A DNA stretch of 64,000 nt from Arthrobacter jinronghuae (GCF_025244825.1 NZ_CP104263.1:1426001-1490000), one strand, 5' to 3'; shown: positions 35,910 to 44,524, counted from the first letter of the stretch. Numbers and translations are program-made. Notes: a model not told the origin generated them from the letters alone.

Positions 35910-38066
35910 CTACACCACCTTCAGGATGACGGTGGAGCCCTCGGGGGCGGTTCCCGCACCCGGTTCCTGGTCCCGGACCAGGCCAAGCAATCCGCCCAGC
36001 AGATTCTCCACCTCGACGGTGAACCCGCGGCTTTCCAGGTCAGCCCGCGCGGTCTCGACGCGCTGTCCCACGTAATTCGGGACCTCAACCATCCGCGGGC
36101 CGAGGGAGATGGTCAGCGTAACGGTGGATCCGCGCTCCAGCAGCCCGGATGCCGGCGTCTGGGCGACTACCGCGCCCGCCGGCACGGTAGCGCTGTTCAC
36201 CTTGTCCGGAGCCACGGCAGCCGTGAGTCCGGCGTCTTCAACGGCTTTCAGCGCAGCGTCCTCACCCAGGCCGGTGACCACGGGGACCTCGACGGGTGCC
36301 GGTCCCTTTGAAACAGTGACGTCGACCGGCGCTCCGAGCCGCAGCAGCGTATCGGGCAGCGGCTGCTGGCTGATGATACTGCCGGCTTCAATGCTTTCGC
36401 TGTACTCCTCCGTGACTGCGCCGAGCGCGAGCTCGCCCTCCTGAAGGTCAGCCCGGGCGGCTTCGAGCGTGCGCTGGACGACGTTGGGGACGGAGAACAG
36501 CTGCGGGCCCTTGGACACGAGCAGTTTCACCGGCTGGAAGCGGCGGATTTCCCGGGCCGCGCCGGGATCGGTGCCCACGGCCAGCCCCGCTGCCACCACC
36601 TCATCGAACACTTCGTCGGTGGTGTAGTTCAGGCCGGCGTCGCCCAGCTGTGTGCCGGCTTCCTCGACGGAAGCGTTGCTCACATCCGGTACGGAGACAA
36701 GGGCTCCGGGTCCGGCACCGAAGAACCAACCGGCAAAGGCAACCGCCGCAAGCAGTACCGTCAGCAGCACGGCCAGCAGGATGCCCCGCCGGCGCGGCTT
36801 TCCGCTGCGAAGGGATAACTGCGGGCGATGGGCCTCACGGTCGTTCAGCCGCTGCCGGTCGCGTTCATCCCGCTGAGCTCTGCGCCGGCGCGCGTTGGGG
36901 CTGAGGTCGGCTTCGCCGTCTGTGTCATAGTCGTCGTCCGGGCCCTCGACGTCGTACCCGTCCTGGTCCGCACCGTCATCCCCTGCACCGCGGCTGCCGG
37001 CAGGAAATACCGTGGTGGCGTTGTCGTTCCGGTGGATGACCTCGGTGTGGTTCGCGCGGGTACCGCCGGCGCCCAGTGAGGAGGTGTCGATGACGCTTGT
37101 GGCTGCACCGGCAGCACCGCCGGCCGTGAGGACTTCCGTGGCTCCGGCCAACGCCTCGGTGGGTGTGCCGGCGCCTGACGGTCCGCTGGCCGGGTCCGGA
37201 GTGCACCGGAAGTCAAGCTCTGCATCGCTAAGCGATGTGCGGATGTGCCGCAGCTCGCCGAGCAGGGCCCGGCCGTTTACCGGGCGTTCCTCGGGGTCCT
37301 TTGCCGTGCACCAGCGGACAAGTTCGTCCAGGTCTTCCGCCAGTCCCGGGCACAGGTCCGAGGGTGCGGGAACGGAGGAATGGACGTGCGCAAAGGCCAC
37401 CTGGATGGGTGAATCCCCGGTGAAAGGCTGCCGGCCCGTGAGCATTTCATAAAGCATGATGCCGGCTGAATAGACATCGCTGCGTTCGTCGGCACCGCCC
37501 GCAGTAACCAGTTCGGGTGCGAGGTAGGCGACGGTACCCACCAGTGTTCCGGTGTTGGTGCTGGTGGACACGGCGCGCGCCAGTCCGAAGTCGGCGATCT
37601 TGATCCTGCCGTTGTCCGCAAGGAGCACATTCTCCGGCTTGACATCGCGGTGGACCAGACCGGCGTCGTGCGCAGCGGCCAGCCCTTCGACCACCGCATC
37701 CATCAGGGCCAGCGCAAGGCGCGGCGACAGGGGGCCGCGCTCGTCCAGCAGCCCGCGCAGGGTCCGTCCGGGCACATACTCCATCACGAGGTAAGCCAGG
37801 CTGTCGGTGATCCCCTGGTCCAGGACGCCCACCACGTGGGGGTGGGAAAGCCGCGCAGCCGATTTGGCTTCGCTTTCGAAACGCCGAAGGAAACCGCGGT
37901 CCGAGGCAAGGTGCGGGAACAGCACCTTGAGCGCCACATCACGGTCCAGGCGGCGGTCGGTGGCCAGGTAAACGCTGGACATTCCGCCGCGCGCAATCAG
38001 GGACCTGACGAAGTAACGGTCGTCGACCAGCGTCTCAACGAGGGAGTCTTTCACGGGCTCATGCAC
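35910..38066 (-). CDS. pknL: Ser/Thr protein kinase with four PASTA domains (PknL/PknB class)
   Basis: A transmembrane Hanks-type kinase of 718 residues. The kinase domain occupies about residues 18-280: glycine loop [10 protein letters not shown], Lys47 in VALK, catalytic loop [18 protein letters not shown], and APE-like 'YLAPELV'. A linker rich in acidic residues follows, then a single transmembrane helix at about 432-455 ([25 protein letters not shown]) and four extracellular PASTA repeats beginning SVPDV, SVPNV, EVPVV and EVPNY. PASTA domains bind muropeptides or lipid II, coupling growth to phosphorylation. By location beside aroG and an Rv2175c-like gene it corresponds to PknL. GTG 38066 has AGGA eight bases upstream. 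Possible substrates in this window are GarA, the Rv2175c-like protein and DivIVA. Confidence 0.9.
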   Translation of the reverse strand: MHEPVKDSLVETLVDDRYFVRSLIARGGMSSVYLATDRRLDRDVALKVLFPHLASDRGFLRRFESEAKSAARLSHPHVVGVLDQGITDSLAYLVMEYVPGRTLRGLLDERGPLSPRLALALMDAVVEGLAAAHDAGLVHRDVKPENVLLADNGRIKIADFGLARAVSTSTNTGTLVGTVAYLAPELVTAGGADERSDVYSAGIMLYEMLTGRQPFTGDSPIQVAFAHVHSSVPAPSDLCPGLAEDLDELVRWCTAKDPEERPVNGRALLGELRHIRTSLSDAELDFRCTPDPASGPSGAGTPTEALAGATEVLTAGGAAGAATSVIDTSSLGAGGTRANHTEVIHRNDNATTVFPAGSRGAGDDGADQDGYDVEGPDDDYDTDGEADLSPNARRRRAQRDERDRQRLNDREAHRPQLSLRSGKPRRRGILLAVLLTVLLAAVAFAGWFFGAGPGALVSVPDVSNASVEEAGTQLGDAGLNYTTDEVFDEVVAAGLAVGTDPGAAREIRRFQPVKLLVSKGPQLFSVPNVVQRTLEAARADLQEGELALGAVTEEYSESIEAGSIISQQPLPDTLLRLGAPVDVTVSKGPAPVEVPVVTGLGEDAALKAVEDAGLTAAVAPDKVNSATVPAGAVVAQTPASGLLERGSTVTLTISLGPRMVEVPNYVGQRVETARADLESRGFTVEVENLLGGLLGLVRDQEPGAGTAPEGSTVILKVV

Positions 38067-38090
38067 TCTTCGATCCTAATGGCGGTACGC

Positions 38091-38127
38091 GGAAGGGTCC
38101 GGATCGACACCCGATCCGGACCCTTCC
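38091..38127 (-). terminator. Hairpin between the transglycosylase and kinase genes
   Basis: A perfect 16-bp stem, GGAAGGGTCCGGATCG with CGATCCGGACCCTTCC, and a five-base loop lie 20 bases past the transglycosylase stop and 25 bases before the kinase start. No T run follows on the minus strand. Confidence 0.6.
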
Positions 38128-38146
38128 GCTGCACTCCGTGATTGCC

Positions 38147-39493
38147 TTACTGGAAGGACGCCCGGTGGGCAAGCACGGAACTGACGTAGTTGCGCGTATC
38201 CGCGAACATGCCGTGGGTGGTCACCGAGTACTGGCCCTGGTAGTAGGAAGCAATCGCGTTTTCCAGGCTGTCGCTGCTGCGGATCAAAGCGCTGATGATC
38301 GCTACGCCGGCCGTGGCATTGTCGTACGGATCCAGCAGGTTCAGCTGCCGTCCTACCAGCTGCGAGGCCCATTCCCCGGAGGAGGGAATGACCTGCATGG
38401 TGCCGATGGCGTTGGCGGGCGAGACGGCCCGCTGGTCGAAGCCGGATTCCTGGAGGGCAAATGCCTGTGCCAAGGCCGGGTCGACGCCCATCTGCACTGC
38501 CGTGTCAGCCACGATCTGCTGCATCTGCGCACGGCTGGGAACGGGCATTGAGTTGAGCGTCTGCTTGTTGAGGTTGGCGTCGGCGACGGTGTGCTCGGGG
38601 TACGTGTAGTGCAGGAAGGTGTTGGGAACCAGATCCGTGGGTGCGGCTGCCGCGGGGGCGGAAGCGGTGACACTGACGGTGCTGCCGTCAACGGTGATTT
38701 TCTGGCCGGGGCGGATCACCGAGGTCTGCGACAGTCCGTTGGAGGCCATGATGCCGGAGAGGCTGACGCCGTGCTTCGCGGCGATTGCGCTGAGGGTATC
38801 CCCGGCGGCGACCGTGTAGGTGCCGCCGGTGCCGGGGGCCGCCTCGACACCGGTAGGTGCCGTGGGAGCGGCGGGTGCCTGGCCGTCAATGCGGATCGAC
38901 TGGCCCGGGTAGATGACGGACGTGAGGGTCAGACCGTTCGCGGCAAGGATGCTGGAGAGGCTGACGCCGTGCTTTCCGGCAATGGCGCTCAAAGTATCCC
39001 CGGAGACCACCGTGTAGGTGCCTTCGGCGGCAGCGGAGGCGGGAGCAGCGGATGCGGATGCCCCGCCAAGGCGGAGATCGTCCCCTGCGAAGATCAAAGA
39101 GGTCGGCTGCAGGTTGTTAACGCGCAGCAGTTCCGTCACGGACAGTCCGTACTGTGCTGCAATTGAACTGACCGTGTCGCCGGAAACGATCCGGTGCGTA
39201 GCAGGAACGGCCGACTCAGCCGGCAGCGTCGCGGGAACCTGGGTGGCCAGCTGCGAGGCGGTGACTCCGGTGGCAGCTCCGGTGTTCAGGTTCTTGATGG
39301 CCTGCAGGGGGAGCTGGGGAAACAGCGAGTTCTGGGGAGCGGCGGGGGCAGCTGCCGCCGGCTCGGCAAGAGCCAACGCGGACATCATCACTGCAGGAAT
39401 GGCGGCGGTCGTCACGGCAACACTCAGTTTGCGCGGTATTCCTGTGGCAACGGGACGCGCCTCGGGCGTTCCCGTGGTGGACTGAGCGTTCAT
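38147..39493 (-). CDS. Secreted lytic transglycosylase with three LysM domains
   Basis: A 448-residue exported cell-wall enzyme. A signal peptide (RKLSVAVTTAAIPAVMMSALALAEPAAAAPA) is followed by three LysM peptidoglycan-binding modules, each starting HRIVSGDTVSSIA, YTVVSGDTLSAIA and YTVAAGDTLSAIA, joined by Ala/Pro linkers. The C-terminal 120 residues are a transglycosylase SLT domain with the catalytic glutamate in ALQESGFDQ and the follow-on 'AIGTMQVIPSSG'. It should cleave glycan strands during growth. ATG 39511 is an alternative start six codons earlier; GAGGAAA, lying between, favours 39493. The upstream A/T-rich region carries four ATGTG repeats. It is transcribed toward the PASTA kinase. 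Confidence 0.87.
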   Translation of the reverse strand: MNAQSTTGTPEARPVATGIPRKLSVAVTTAAIPAVMMSALALAEPAAAAPAAPQNSLFPQLPLQAIKNLNTGAATGVTASQLATQVPATLPAESAVPATHRIVSGDTVSSIAAQYGLSVTELLRVNNLQPTSLIFAGDDLRLGGASASAAPASAAAEGTYTVVSGDTLSAIAGKHGVSLSSILAANGLTLTSVIYPGQSIRIDGQAPAAPTAPTGVEAAPGTGGTYTVAAGDTLSAIAAKHGVSLSGIMASNGLSQTSVIRPGQKITVDGSTVSVTASAPAAAAPTDLVPNTFLHYTYPEHTVADANLNKQTLNSMPVPSRAQMQQIVADTAVQMGVDPALAQAFALQESGFDQRAVSPANAIGTMQVIPSSGEWASQLVGRQLNLLDPYDNATAGVAIISALIRSSDSLENAIASYYQGQYSVTTHGMFADTRNYVSSVLAHRASFQ

Positions 39494-39751
39494 ATGGTGA
39501 TGTTTCCTCATCTGTGTTGGCCGCGGCCTTTACCGCAAATCCCTTGGATTAAAAACAAGTATTGGAACGGGTGTTACTGCTGTTGTTTATGTGACTCATG
39601 ATGTGCTAGTTACTGATGTGATTACAGGTACTAATGTGAATTTACACTAACCAGCGACCGGCACAATACCCGGGTAGTCGTTTTTGTGTTTCAGTTCTGT
39701 TGCCAAACGGCAAAGTGGCCCGGGCAACCCCGGACGTGGCACCCTTGAAGG
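39494..39751. promoter_or_regulatory. A/T-rich divergent intergenic region with phased ATGTG repeats
   Basis: This 258-base stretch, much richer in A+T than its surroundings, separates the transglycosylase gene (minus) from the Rv2175c-like gene (plus). ATGTGA, ATGTGC, ATGTGA, ATGTGA start at 39589, 39601, 39616 and 39634. GTTACT occurs at 39573 and 39609. No known riboswitch fold was recognised. Confidence 0.5.
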
Positions 39752-40105
39752 GTGAATGAACTCGAGGAACTTGTTTCCGACTGGCTGACCCTGCCCGATG
39801 TGGCTGAACAACTCGATCTCCCTATTAACAAGGTGCATAGCCTGCTGGAGGAGCGCGCCCTCGTGGCTGTGCGCCTCGGCGAGCGGAAGATCCGCAGCAT
39901 CCCGGCTGCCTTTATCGCTGACGGCTCCGTGCTGGACAGCCTGAAGGGCACCATTTCGGTGCTCGATGACGCAGGCTTCCACGACGACGAGATGATCCGC
40001 TGGCTCTTCACGGCCGACGACACGCTGCCCGGCCGTCCCGTGGACGCGCTCCGTGAAGGGCGCAAGACGGAGATCCGCCGCCGAGCACAGGCGCTGGGCT
40101 GGTAA
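39752..40105 (+). CDS. Rv2175c-like winged helix DNA-binding protein
   Basis: A small 117-residue protein. The N-terminal part reads as a winged helix-turn-helix (WLTLPDVAEQLDLPINKVHSLLEERALVAVRLGERKIRSIPAAF), followed by 'GTISVLDDAGFHDDEMIRWLF' and a basic end. In M. tuberculosis Rv2175c has this architecture, binds DNA and is a substrate of PknL. The kinase gene is on the opposite strand two genes away, preserving that association. The GTG at 39752 has GAAGG immediately adjacent, too close for normal use, so initiation may be leaderless or unusual. Confidence 0.85.
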   Translation: MNELEELVSDWLTLPDVAEQLDLPINKVHSLLEERALVAVRLGERKIRSIPAAFIADGSVLDSLKGTISVLDDAGFHDDEMIRWLFTADDTLPGRPVDALREGRKTEIRRRAQALGW

Positions 40106-40126
40106 CAACGCCTAACGCAGCACCTG

Positions 40127-40170
40127 AATAAGGAGCTGCCAGTCTCCGGACTGGCAGCTCCTTATTATTT
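40127..40170. terminator. Bidirectional terminator, Rv2175c-like gene / polyprenyl synthase
   Basis: A perfect 18-bp stem with TCCG loop, arms AATAAGGAGCTGCCAGTC and GACTGGCAGCTCCTTATT, followed by ATTT on the plus strand and preceded by A-rich sequence for the minus strand. Confidence 0.9.
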
Positions 40171-40186
40171 GGGGATCTTAGTATCG

Positions 40187-41287
40187 CTAGGAACTGCGCC
40201 GAACGGCTGAGTGGGCCAGCGCGTCAAGGGCGGCCCGAGGGGTGCCGTCAAGGGGGAGTGCGGCTAATGCGGAAAACGCTGTTTCCGTATGCCTCGAGAT
40301 GAGTTCTTCCGTCGCGGCCAGCGCCCCGGTGTCCAGGATGATTCCGCGCAGCCGGGCCACGCCGTCGTCGTCCAGCTCCGGATCCCCAAGCCGGGCCGTG
40401 ATCTCTTTCCGGGCGCTCTCGCTTCCGCTGGACAGGGCGTAGGCAATCAGGACCGTGCGTTTACCCTCACGCAGATCGTCTCCTGCCGGCTTGCCCGTGG
40501 TCCGGGGATCCCCGAAAACACCCAGCACGTCGTCCCGCAGCTGGAACGCCTCGCCCAGGGGCAGGGAGAAGCGGGAATAGCCCGCCAGGAGCTCTGCGTC
40601 GGCACCGGCCAGGGCGCCGCCAAGGGTCAGGGGATGCTCCGTGGTGTACTTTGCCGCCTTGTAGCGCAGGATATTGAGCGCCCGGACGACGGCGTGTTCG
40701 GGGTCGTGGCCCGGACCTGCAACCTCTTCCAGGATATCCAGGTACTGCCCGGCCATGACCTCTGTGCGCATGCGGTTGAAGATGCGCCGGGCCTCGGTGC
40801 CGTGCGCCGCCCGCGGACCCACCGCGGAAAACATTTCCTCGCTGAGGGACAGGCAAAGATCACCGGCAAGGATGCCTGCCGATGAACCGAAATGTAATCC
40901 GTCCAGATGCCAGTTGGAGTCCGCATGCGCCATCGAGAACGTGCGGTGGACGCTCGGCCCGCCGCGGCGGGTGTCGGACCGGTCAATGATGTCGTCGTGG
41001 ATCAGTGCGGCACTCTGGAACAGTTCCAGTGCGACGCCGGCCCGGACGGCTTCCGGCTGCAGGGGAGTTCCGCCTGCGCCGCGCCATCCCCAGTACGCAA
41101 GGAGAGCCCGCAGCCGCTTCCCTCCGCGGGCAAGGTTGTGCACGGCATCCAGCAGGGGAAGCGCCTCGCGGGAGACCTCGGAGAGCACCGAGTGCTGGAG
41201 CGCCAGGAAATCCTCGAGTTCCGTGCCCAGCAGGCCCCGGTATGCAGCCTGCTCCTCCTGCGCGGATTCGACTGGGGTGGCGGGCAC
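40187..41287 (-). CDS. Polyprenyl (geranylgeranyl-type) diphosphate synthase
   Basis: A trans-isoprenyl diphosphate synthase of 366 residues that elongates allylic diphosphates with IPP. The first aspartate-rich motif is DDIIDRSDTRRGGPSVH, the second QLRDDVLGVFGDPRTTGKP, and the chain start 'ARGGKRLRALLAYWGW' carries the GKR. Residues before the first Asp motif are small/medium, so a C20 or longer product is likely but not certain. Rv2173 (IdsA2) holds the same position next to Rv2175c in M. tuberculosis. The GTG start lies two bases after the stop of the upstream lipoprotein gene on the same strand. Confidence 0.9.
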   Translation of the reverse strand: MPATPVESAQEEQAAYRGLLGTELEDFLALQHSVLSEVSREALPLLDAVHNLARGGKRLRALLAYWGWRGAGGTPLQPEAVRAGVALELFQSAALIHDDIIDRSDTRRGGPSVHRTFSMAHADSNWHLDGLHFGSSAGILAGDLCLSLSEEMFSAVGPRAAHGTEARRIFNRMRTEVMAGQYLDILEEVAGPGHDPEHAVVRALNILRYKAAKYTTEHPLTLGGALAGADAELLAGYSRFSLPLGEAFQLRDDVLGVFGDPRTTGKPAGDDLREGKRTVLIAYALSSGSESARKEITARLGDPELDDDGVARLRGIILDTGALAATEELISRHTETAFSALAALPLDGTPRAALDALAHSAVRRSS

Positions 41288-41289
41288 TG

Positions 41290-41778
41290 TTATTTCACCG
41301 CTTCTGCGAGGACCGTGGCACCGACAGTCACCGTCGCCGGGCCGCCCTCTTTGGTGATCGCCGTGATGTTGACCGTTTCGGGTTCACCGGCGCCGGTGCG
41401 CACGTAGTCGCGTGAGGAAGGGGAACCTGCGGCCGCCTCAGCTGCAGTGAATCCCTGCGCAACCAGCTTGGCATCGTAAAAGGAGAGGATCTCGGCTGCG
41501 GGAGCGTCCGAGGACTCCACCAGCACCGCGGTGAGCGTGCCGTTTGACCGGTCCACGCTGCTTGATAGCAGTTCCGCGCCATCCATCATCGGGATGAGTT
41601 CGGACGGGAACCCCTCCGCGAGGGCAACGGGAGACGCCGTGGGTGTCGGGGAGCCGGAAGGAGCGCCGGAAGTAGGGGATGCGGACTGGGAATCGGCGTT
41701 CCCTGCCGTGTCGGTGGAGCATCCGGCTGCCGCCAGGATCAGGGCCGCGGCAGAGAGCATCGTGAGCGTCTTTTTCAT
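41290..41778 (-). CDS. Putative lipoprotein, 162 aa
   Basis: Exported protein with a clear lipobox: MKKTLTMLSAAALILAAAGC, so Cys20 should be lipidated. After a Ser/Thr/Pro/Gly linker (residues 24-52) a small alpha/beta domain follows (GFPSELIPMMDGAELLSS, ILSFYDAKLVAQGFTAAE). I do not recognise its function. Actinobacterial lipoproteins with a similar 'ILSFYDAKLVAQGFT' segment exist but are uncharacterised to my knowledge. It is the first gene of the minus-strand pair with the polyprenyl synthase. Confidence 0.82.
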   Translation of the reverse strand: MKKTLTMLSAAALILAAAGCSTDTAGNADSQSASPTSGAPSGSPTPTASPVALAEGFPSELIPMMDGAELLSSSVDRSNGTLTAVLVESSDAPAAEILSFYDAKLVAQGFTAAEAAAGSPSSRDYVRTGAGEPETVNITAITKEGGPATVTVGATVLAEAVK

Positions 41779-41912
41779 CGGGTTCCGCTTCGGTGGGGGT
41801 CAGGGTCCTGCCACCCAGTCTAGGCGAACCGAAAACCGCTCCAGGGAAGATGGTTAGGGTGCCGAAAAAGAAGCGGAGAAGCGGGAAAGACGGGAATGGG
41901 GGCAGGGCTGGC

Positions 41913-41918
41913 TACGAT
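41913..41918 (+). promoter_or_regulatory. Putative -10 element for leaderless dinB mRNA
   Basis: TACGAT (TAnnnT) ends six bases before a GTG at 41925 that precedes the conserved polymerase domain. No SOS-box was recognised. Confidence 0.4.
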
Positions 41919-41924
41919 GATGGA

Positions 41925-43160
41925 GTGAGCAATGGTCCCGACGCCGGCGGCGGCAACCGCGACTGCACCATCATGCACGTGGATATGGACGCTTTTTATG
42001 TTTCCGTAGAGCTGCTTAAACGGCCCGACCTGGTGGGCAGGCCCGTCATCGTAGGCGGGCTCGGGGGACGGTCCGTGGTCCTGTCCGCATCCTACGAGGC
42101 GAGGCGATACGGTGTCCGTTCTGCCATGCCGATGGCCGTTGCCCGCAGGCAGTGCCCGCAGGCTGTGGTCCTGGAACCGCACCAGGAGGTTTACCGGACC
42201 TTCTCCGGGCAGCTGATGCAGATCTTCGAATCCATTACTCCACTGGTGGAACAGCTCAGCGTCGACGAGGCCTTCCTTGATATTGCGGGAGCCATGCGCA
42301 GGCTCGGGCCGCCCCGGGCGATCGGCGAGCATATCCGCGAGCGTGTTGCCGCCGAACTGGGCATGACCGCCAGTGTCGGCATTGCCGCCACCAAGTTCGT
42401 GGCCAAGATCGCTTCCACCCGATGCAAGCCCAACGGACTGCTGCTGGTGCCCAAGGAGCAGACAGTGGACTTCCTCCATACGTTGGACGTTTCTGCGTTG
42501 TGGGGAGTAGGGGCCAAGACCCGCGAGGTACTGGCCCGTGTCGGCATTGCCACGGTGGCGGATGTGGCCAATACCCCGCCCACCGTGCTCCGCCGGCTGC
42601 TCGGGGCCGCGGGGGACCACGTGTACGAATTGTCCTGGGGGCGGGATAACCGGACCGTAACGCCCGTGAGGCGCGAAAAGAGCATCGGCGCGGAGGAAAC
42701 ATTCGCGTCCGACGTCAGCGACGACGACGTGCTGCACACGGAGCTGCTTCGGCTGGCACACCGCAGCGCTGTCCGCCTCCGGGCCGCCGGACTGCAGTGC
42801 AGGTCCGTCTCCCTGAAGCTGCGTTATGCGGACTTCACCACGCTCACCCGCACCCGCACCCTTCCCGAGCCGGTGGGCAGCGCCCAGATGATTTACGAGA
42901 CGGCCAAAGGGCTGCTGACTGCCCTGGGCCCGCGGCCGCAAAGCGTCCGGCTGATAGGACTGCGGGCCGAACAACTTGAATCCGCCGAAGGTGCTGCCAT
43001 GCAGCTGACCCTGGACGGACGGGAGGACAGCTGGCGTTCGGCAGAGGATGCGCTGGACCGGATCAACCGGCGGTTCGGCGAACTGGGCGTTGTTCCGGCC
43101 CGGCTCATCGCGCCGTCTCCCCGGAAGCCTCCGGCGGAGCCGGACCAGTTCCCGGGCTGA
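41925..43160 (+). CDS. dinB: DNA polymerase IV (Y-family)
   Basis: A translesion polymerase of about 411 residues. Catalytic metal ligands are visible in IMHVDMDAFYVSVE and in the palm motif 'LSVDEAFLDIAGA'; 'YEARRYGVRSAMPM' and 'TASVGIAATKFVAKIASTRCKPNGLL' are the fingers/palm marks; the helix-hairpin-helix is 'ALWGVGAKTREVLARVGIATVADVA'; the little finger domain ends near residue 375. No beta-clamp motif was confidently placed, but the C-terminal QLTLDG could serve. In-frame ATG 41850 adds a basic stretch; GTG 41925 is preferred because of its -10 spacing. It is not cotranscribed with the divergent lipoprotein gene. Confidence 0.9.
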   Translation: MSNGPDAGGGNRDCTIMHVDMDAFYVSVELLKRPDLVGRPVIVGGLGGRSVVLSASYEARRYGVRSAMPMAVARRQCPQAVVLEPHQEVYRTFSGQLMQIFESITPLVEQLSVDEAFLDIAGAMRRLGPPRAIGEHIRERVAAELGMTASVGIAATKFVAKIASTRCKPNGLLLVPKEQTVDFLHTLDVSALWGVGAKTREVLARVGIATVADVANTPPTVLRRLLGAAGDHVYELSWGRDNRTVTPVRREKSIGAEETFASDVSDDDVLHTELLRLAHRSAVRLRAAGLQCRSVSLKLRYADFTTLTRTRTLPEPVGSAQMIYETAKGLLTALGPRPQSVRLIGLRAEQLESAEGAAMQLTLDGREDSWRSAEDALDRINRRFGELGVVPARLIAPSPRKPPAEPDQFPG

Positions 43161-43375
43161 ACTCCTTCCGGCGCTCTGCCCGGCCCCGGATAGGCGGTGC
43201 GTCGAGGCTGGTTCCCTACCCGGTGGAATACGTGGACGTGCCGCTTTCGTGCGGACCGGTTGCCACCTATCCTTGGACTAAGTGCAAAGCAGCAGCGAGC
43301 CTGCGCGGGAACATCCGGCGCCACACGTTCGTTGGTTGGTTTACAGGGGCAGGACCGGACGGCAAGGAGGCAGCA

Positions 43376-43750
43376 ATGGCACTGTCGGAACACGAGCAGC
43401 GCTTGCTGGATCAACTGGAGCAGCAATTACATGCCGAAGATCCAAAATTCGCGAACTCAATGGCGACGTCCGCGGGCCGTGGGATCTCGACCAGGCGAAT
43501 AGTCCTCGGCGCCTTGCTGGCTGTGGTGGGCTTGGGCGTGCTGCTTCTGGGAATTACGGAAGCAGGCATTCTGGTCGGCGTACTGGGGTTCCTGATCATG
43601 GGTGCCGGCGTGTACTACGCAACCACCCGGGGGAGGAAGAGTCCGCCGGCGCCGACGGACGGGCGCAAGGAGCGTGAGTCCAGTACACAGCGTGGATTCA
43701 TGAATAACCTGGAAAGCAAGTGGGACGAACGCAAACGCGACCAGCCGTAG
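43376..43750 (+). CDS. DUF3040 family membrane protein
   Basis: A 124-residue protein with the DUF3040 opening MALSEHEQRLLDQLEQQL...DPKFA, followed by two transmembrane helices at about residues 41-60 (IVLGALLAVVGLGVLLLGI) and 63-82 (AGILVGVLGFLIMGAGVYYA). The C-terminal 40 residues are charged and end in 'NNLESKWDERKRDQP'. Proteins of this kind lie just upstream of mraZ in many actinobacteria; the function is unknown. A perfect AAGGAGG lies five bases before the ATG. Confidence 0.85.
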   Translation: MALSEHEQRLLDQLEQQLHAEDPKFANSMATSAGRGISTRRIVLGALLAVVGLGVLLLGITEAGILVGVLGFLIMGAGVYYATTRGRKSPPAPTDGRKERESSTQRGFMNNLESKWDERKRDQP

Positions 43751-43823
43751 GTACACCCGCCCGGCGCCGCAGGCCCTGGACCCCGTGACAGCTCAGGACC
43801 AAAGGGCGGCAGGCAGCTAGGAA

Positions 43824-43863
43824 GCGCAAAAAGGATCCGTTTCGGCGGGTCCTTTTTTGTGCC
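43824..43863 (+). terminator. Intrinsic terminator after DUF3040 gene
   Basis: Stem CAAAAAGGA-T-CC with GG-G-TCCTTTTTTG and loop GTTTCGGC; the 3' arm itself provides the T run. It insulates the dcw cluster from upstream transcription. Confidence 0.85.
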
Positions 43864-43915
43864 CTTTTCCCTCTCCGGGATGCGTTTCCGGAACCAATGT
43901 CGGTTGGCTAAACCC

Positions 43916-43931
43916 CTCCACAACACTCCAC
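43916..43931 (-). promoter_or_regulatory. Two inverted MraZ-like boxes
   Basis: CTCCAC occurs at 43916-43921 and 43926-43931, which is GTGGAG twice on the minus strand with 10-bp phasing. They lie about 75 bases upstream of the direct boxes. Confidence 0.4.
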
Positions 43932-43998
43932 CGGCCAGGATCCGCTTCAACATGCGGATTTTGGACACGACGCGCCCGGAATACAACGTGCGAAGGCG

Positions 43999-44030
43999 TT
44001 GACTGTGGAGGGAAGTGGAGTAAAGTGGGG
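43999..44030 (+). promoter_or_regulatory. mraZ promoter with three MraZ boxes
   Basis: TTGACT (43999-44004) and TAAAGT (44021-44026) are separated by 16 bases. GTGGAG at 44005-44010, GTGGAG at 44015-44020 and GTGGGG at 44025-44030 are phased at exactly 10 bp and fill the spacer and overlap the -10. MraZ is known to bind tandem TGGGn/AAGTG-type repeats in front of its own gene, so autorepression of the dcw cluster is expected. Confidence 0.6.
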
Positions 44031-44092
44031 GACATAAGAGGGTAGGGGCGGTACTCAAGGGGTTTACCCCCAATCGGACAGGGCGGTGCGGG

Positions 44093-44524
44093 ATGTTCCT
44101 AGGAACACATTCGCCGCGTCTGGACGAGAAGGGGAGGCTGATCCTGCCGGCCAAGTTTCGTGAGGAACTGGCCGACGGCCTTGTCCTGACGAGGGGTCAG
44201 GAGCGCTGCATCTACGTCTTCAGCCAGAAGGAATTCGAGCGGGTCCACGACCAGATGCGGGAAGCTCCACTTTCCTCCCGCCAGGCGCGTGACTACATTC
44301 GTGTCTTTCTCTCAGGAGCCTCGGACGAAGTTCCGGACAAGCAGGGCCGGGTAACCATCCCGCCGGCACTGAGGTCCTACGCAGGGCTTGGGCGCGAACT
44401 GGTCGTCATCGGCGCCGGTACGCGGGCCGAGATCTGGGATGCAACCGCTTGGCAGAACTATCTGGCAGAACAGGAAACCGCGTTCTCGGAAACAGACGAA
44501 GACGCGATTCCAGGGATTTTCTAG
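44093..44524 (+). CDS. mraZ: Transcriptional regulator MraZ
   Basis: First gene of the dcw cluster; a 143-residue protein of two SpoVT/AbrB-like halves that forms a ring-shaped oligomer and binds phased direct repeats. Both D-x-K-G-R-hydrophobic motifs are present: '[15 protein letters not shown]' near residue 10 and '[14 protein letters not shown]' near residue 81. The stretch '[14 protein letters not shown]' is a family mark. In E. coli it represses its own operon when in excess. Boxes lie at 44005-44030. rsmH follows after about 180 bases. Confidence 0.95.
   Translation: MFLGTHSPRLDEKGRLILPAKFREELADGLVLTRGQERCIYVFSQKEFERVHDQMREAPLSSRQARDYIRVFLSGASDEVPDKQGRVTIPPALRSYAGLGRELVVIGAGTRAEIWDATAWQNYLAEQETAFSETDEDAIPGIF

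Noticed and set aside
39635..39648. CRP/GlxR site (TGTGA-N6-TCACA)
   Set aside because: TGTGAATTTACAC has the two halves only three to four bases apart and mismatched, so it does not fit the N6 consensus.
39512..39751. Cyclic di-AMP (ydaO-type) riboswitch before the LysM gene
   Set aside because: Such riboswitches precede some actinobacterial wall hydrolase genes, but the conserved GC-rich core stems are not present in this A/T-rich leader.
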